Assembly (NCBI GenBank): GCA_900550765.1
Contig: URTC01000004.1
Coordinates: 1-16,506 of the forward strand
Direction of reading: 5' to 3'
DNA from: an uncultured Clostridia bacterium
GTDB lineage: Bacteria; Bacillota; Clostridia; Christensenellales; QALW01
DNA: 16,506 bases
Within the stretch, counting starts at the first letter, position 1. Each line of letters begins with the position of its first letter. Shown here in pieces: positions 14,861 to 16,506 of the stretch. The position numbers were made by a program, and so were the translations under genes. The notes under the pieces were generated by a model. That model ran no database searches and was not told the DNA's origin. It worked only from the letters and a program-made list of their open reading frames with translations.

Positions 14861-15271
14861 TCAAGCCTTTTTCGTCTCTAATTGTCCGCAGGCAGCCCGC
14901 CTTTTCCGGTCACTGGCTGTTTTCTGCCTGCGGTGAACGATAGCGGCGCAGGACTTGCAGTATTTTGCCCGGTTGGAACCGGGAAGAAAGGATTGTCCGC
15001 AGACAGCGCACCGTTTATGTTCTTTCCGATGAAGCAAAGCAGTCACCAGAGGTTCATCCAAAGGCAGGACAGCGGCACGGAACCAGTTGCACAGCAGAGA
15101 GTAGGAAATGCTTTGCACGCAAACGCATTCTTCTCCATCGTCAAGGGCAAGGCAGTTCCCGCTCTCATAGTTGCAGCACTGATGGACTAGCTTTCTAGCT
15201 CTGCGGTATTGGGAGTAGGTCATCACGGGGATTTTCTCTTTGATTTCTATCACCTCCTTTTGGACGGTCAA
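14861..15271 (-). CDS. Cysteine-rich VLP-domain protein of mobile elements
   Basis: Up to 136 residues. VMTYSQYRRARKLVHQCCNY, ESGNCLALDDGEECVCVQSI, SYSLLCNWFRAAVLPLDEPL and KRCAVCGQSFLPGSNRAKYC are seen, with a basic tail. The five Cys before the 'AAVLPLD' signature and the final CxxC...CxxC zinc-ribbon-like set are the marks of the Cys_rich_VLP family found in Firmicute ICEs and plasmids; function unknown, probably metal- and DNA-binding. The start is unclear. A TTG at 15271 with GAAGGG upstream is possible. A much better site, AAAGGAGGTGAT, leads to an ATC codon at 15244-15242 instead of ATG. The first ATG is at 15223-15221. Confidence 0.8.
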   Translation of the reverse strand: MTVQKEVIEIKEKIPVMTYSQYRRARKLVHQCCNYESGNCLALDDGEECVCVQSISYSLLCNWFRAAVLPLDEPLVTALLHRKEHKRCAVCGQSFLPGSNRAKYCKSCAAIVHRRQKTASDRKRRAACGQLETKKA

Positions 15272-15277
15272 AACACA

Positions 15278-15507
15278 CCCTTCTATTTATCCGTACATTT
15301 TGACAGCAAAATAACACCCCCTTTTGAAAATAAATTTGAGATAGCTCAAAATCCCTCTCATATATCCGTATATTTTCGAGGGAATTATTGCGTGGACAAA
15401 CACAAAAATACCCTTCTAATAGTCATTTCATTTTGAGGGGATTTTTACGGGGGGTTCAGCAGAAAAATTTAAAAATACCTCTCTATTAGTCGTGACATTT
15501 TTAAGGG
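15278..15507. repeat. Four related 30-bp repeats upstream of the VLP gene
   Basis: Copies start at 15278, 15353, 15411 and 15478 (spacing 75, 58 and 67). All begin CC, keep A at position 8, TC at 13-14 and ATTTT at 20-24, and three of four end in GGG. Each is a rough inverted repeat (CCCT...AGGG). Copies 3 and 4 are extended by AAAAATACC before and (G)TTTTT after. They may be iterons, recombinase sites or operator hairpins. TTTGAG ATAG CTCAAA (15335-15350) lies between the first two. Confidence 0.6.
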
Positions 15508-15528
15508 TGTTTTTATAGGTGTTTTCGC

Positions 15529-15566
15529 AAAAAAAATACCACCATGGCCGTTTCAAGCCATGATGG
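15529..15566 (-). terminator. Strong intrinsic terminator downstream of the ABC exporter gene
   Basis: CCACCATGGC (15539-15548) pairs with GCCATGATGG (15557-15566) with one mismatch, around an 8-base loop. On the minus strand it is followed by TA and eight T residues (15536-15529). It would stop transcription from the exporter before the repeat region. Confidence 0.85.
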
Positions 15567-15630
15567 CATTCCTCAGATTTCAAATTTATAGCCGACGCGG
15601 CAGATAATAAAACTGGAAGAAATAAAGACT

Positions 15631-16506
15631 TTACGCCAGCTTCCAATTCTGGCTCTCCGTCTGTAGCTTCACCATTCGGGCATATAAGCCGTTTTGCTTC
15701 AACAATGTTTCCGGTGCGCCTTCTTCGGCCACAGTTCCTTCAGAAAGCACCACGATTTTGTCTGCTCCGGCTACGGTGCGCATCCGGTGGGCAATCACCA
15801 GCACCGTCTTATCTGCGATCAGGCGGGAAAGGGCGGTTTGAATCAGGGTTTCATTCTCTACATCCAGCGAAGCGGTAGCCTCATCCAAAAGAATGATCGG
15901 CGCGTTTTTCAGAAAGGCCCGCGCGATGGAAATCCGCTGCCGTTCACCGCCGGAAAGCTCGCAGCCGTTTTCCCCGATGTTGGTATGCCAGCCGTCCGGC
16001 AGCTTTTCGGCAAATTCATCTACATTAGCAAGCCGTGCTGCCGCTAACACCTGCTCATCAGTAGCGTCTTTATTCCCAATTCGTATATTCTCCAGAATGG
16101 TATTGTCAAACAGGGTAACGTCCTGAAATACAATGGAGAACAGGGAAAGCAGCGTCTCCGGGTCAATTTTGGAAATATCCATGCCTCCCACGGTGATCTT
16201 TCCCCGGCTCACATCCCAAAATCTTGCAGCCAACCGGGAAACCGTTGTTTTGCCGCCGCCAGAGGGCCCTACCAAGGCCGTGACTTCGCCCTGTTTTGCG
16301 GTAAAGGAAACATCTTTCAATACGGTTTCTCCTGTGTTATAGGCAAAGCCTACATGGTCGAAGGTAATGTCATAGCCTTTGTTGGAAAGTCTGTTTTCTC
16401 CCTGCTGAATCGGATGATCGAGGATTTCATTCATGCGGGCGATATTAGTGCGGGTGCTGATAACCGCCGCCAGATTTTGCAACGCCCCTTGCAGCGGATC
16501 GTAGAG
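15631..16506 (-). CDS. ABC exporter (fused permease/ATPase type), C-terminal part, cut by the window edge
   Basis: 291 residues are visible, and the frame is open to the window end, so the start lies outside. The first about 40 residues (LYDPLQGALQNLAAVISTRT) are the end of a transmembrane domain of the MsbA-like fold, which leads into a complete nucleotide-binding domain. In fragment numbering: Walker A GPSGGGKTT about 80-88, Q-loop Q128, signature LSGGERQR from 184, Walker B IILLDE 204-209, D-loop SLD, and H-loop H240 in IAHRM. Such proteins work as dimers or heterodimers exporting lipids, drugs or peptides, or importing siderophores; the substrate cannot be told from this part. The stop is 64 bases before the terminator hairpin. 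Confidence 0.9.
   Translation of the reverse strand, partial: LYDPLQGALQNLAAVISTRTNIARMNEILDHPIQQGENRLSNKGYDITFDHVGFAYNTGETVLKDVSFTAKQGEVTALVGPSGGGKTTVSRLAARFWDVSRGKITVGGMDISKIDPETLLSLFSIVFQDVTLFDNTILENIRIGNKDATDEQVLAAARLANVDEFAEKLPDGWHTNIGENGCELSGGERQRISIARAFLKNAPIILLDEATASLDVENETLIQTALSRLIADKTVLVIAHRMRTVAGADKIVVLSEGTVAEEGAPETLLKQNGLYARMVKLQTESQNWKLA

Noticed and set aside
15278..15507. CRISPR array
   Set aside because: Only four copies, strongly diverged, with uneven spacing (58-75 bases start to start); no cas genes.
15428..15646. Minus-strand frame of 72 codons after the ABC exporter
   Set aside because: It crosses the strong terminator and two of the repeats, and has no ribosome site.

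Overview
The window looks like a low-to-medium GC, spore-forming gut-type Firmicute (class Clostridia). The reasons are a SpoIID homologue, strong AAGGAGG ribosome sites, sigma-A type promoters, and mobile-element genes typical of Clostridia: a MobC-like protein, a large serine recombinase with a C-terminal coiled coil, a short RepA_N-type initiator and a Cys-rich 'VLP' protein. Base composition changes along the window: AT-rich from about 0.9 to 4.8 kb, more balanced from 4.8 to 10 kb, and GC-richer from 12.2 to 15.3 kb. That fits chromosomal genes flanked by acquired DNA. Except for two genes (10.3-11.8 kb), all genes read on the minus strand.

Left part (1-1470): the start of a mobilisation gene (MobC-like, cut by the window edge), a gene-free stretch with inverted repeats that could hold an origin of transfer, one perfect-consensus promoter facing the mobilisation gene, and an AT-rich repeat field at about 960-1380. 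A 19-bp near-palindrome at 1442-1480 closes this part. Next comes a three-gene minus-strand cassette (3052-1471): a two-helix membrane protein, a TetR-type repressor and a six-helix membrane protein. A 19-bp palindrome sits directly on its promoter. Upstream lie two small genes and a truncated XRE regulator (3271-4101) behind a good promoter, then 0.7 kb with no convincing gene.

Middle part (4.8-11.8 kb), probably core chromosome: a tight operon of a DUF5058-type membrane protein, a second polytopic membrane protein and a membrane-anchored M20 peptidase. I read this as a possible uptake-and-hydrolysis system for a peptide or N-acyl amino acid. Then, across a degenerate intergenic repeat, comes a second operon of a YfcE-like phosphodiesterase, a small exported protein and SpoIID. 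A terminator hairpin inside this operon also carries the ribosome site of the small exported gene. Divergent from it are an AraC-type regulator and a HbpS/GlcG-like protein.

Right part (11.8-15.6 kb): an acquired segment with the serine recombinase, a small unknown protein, a RepA_N-type protein and the Cys-rich VLP protein. It is bordered by hairpins and by four related 30-bp repeats (15278-15507). The window ends in the C-terminal half of an ABC exporter that runs off the edge, with a strong terminator. No rRNA, tRNA or CRISPR array was seen. The best leads are the M20/DUF5058 operon, the four 30-bp repeats and the repeat-rich non-coding regions. All functional statements come from reading the sequence and recalling protein families; no database search was run.
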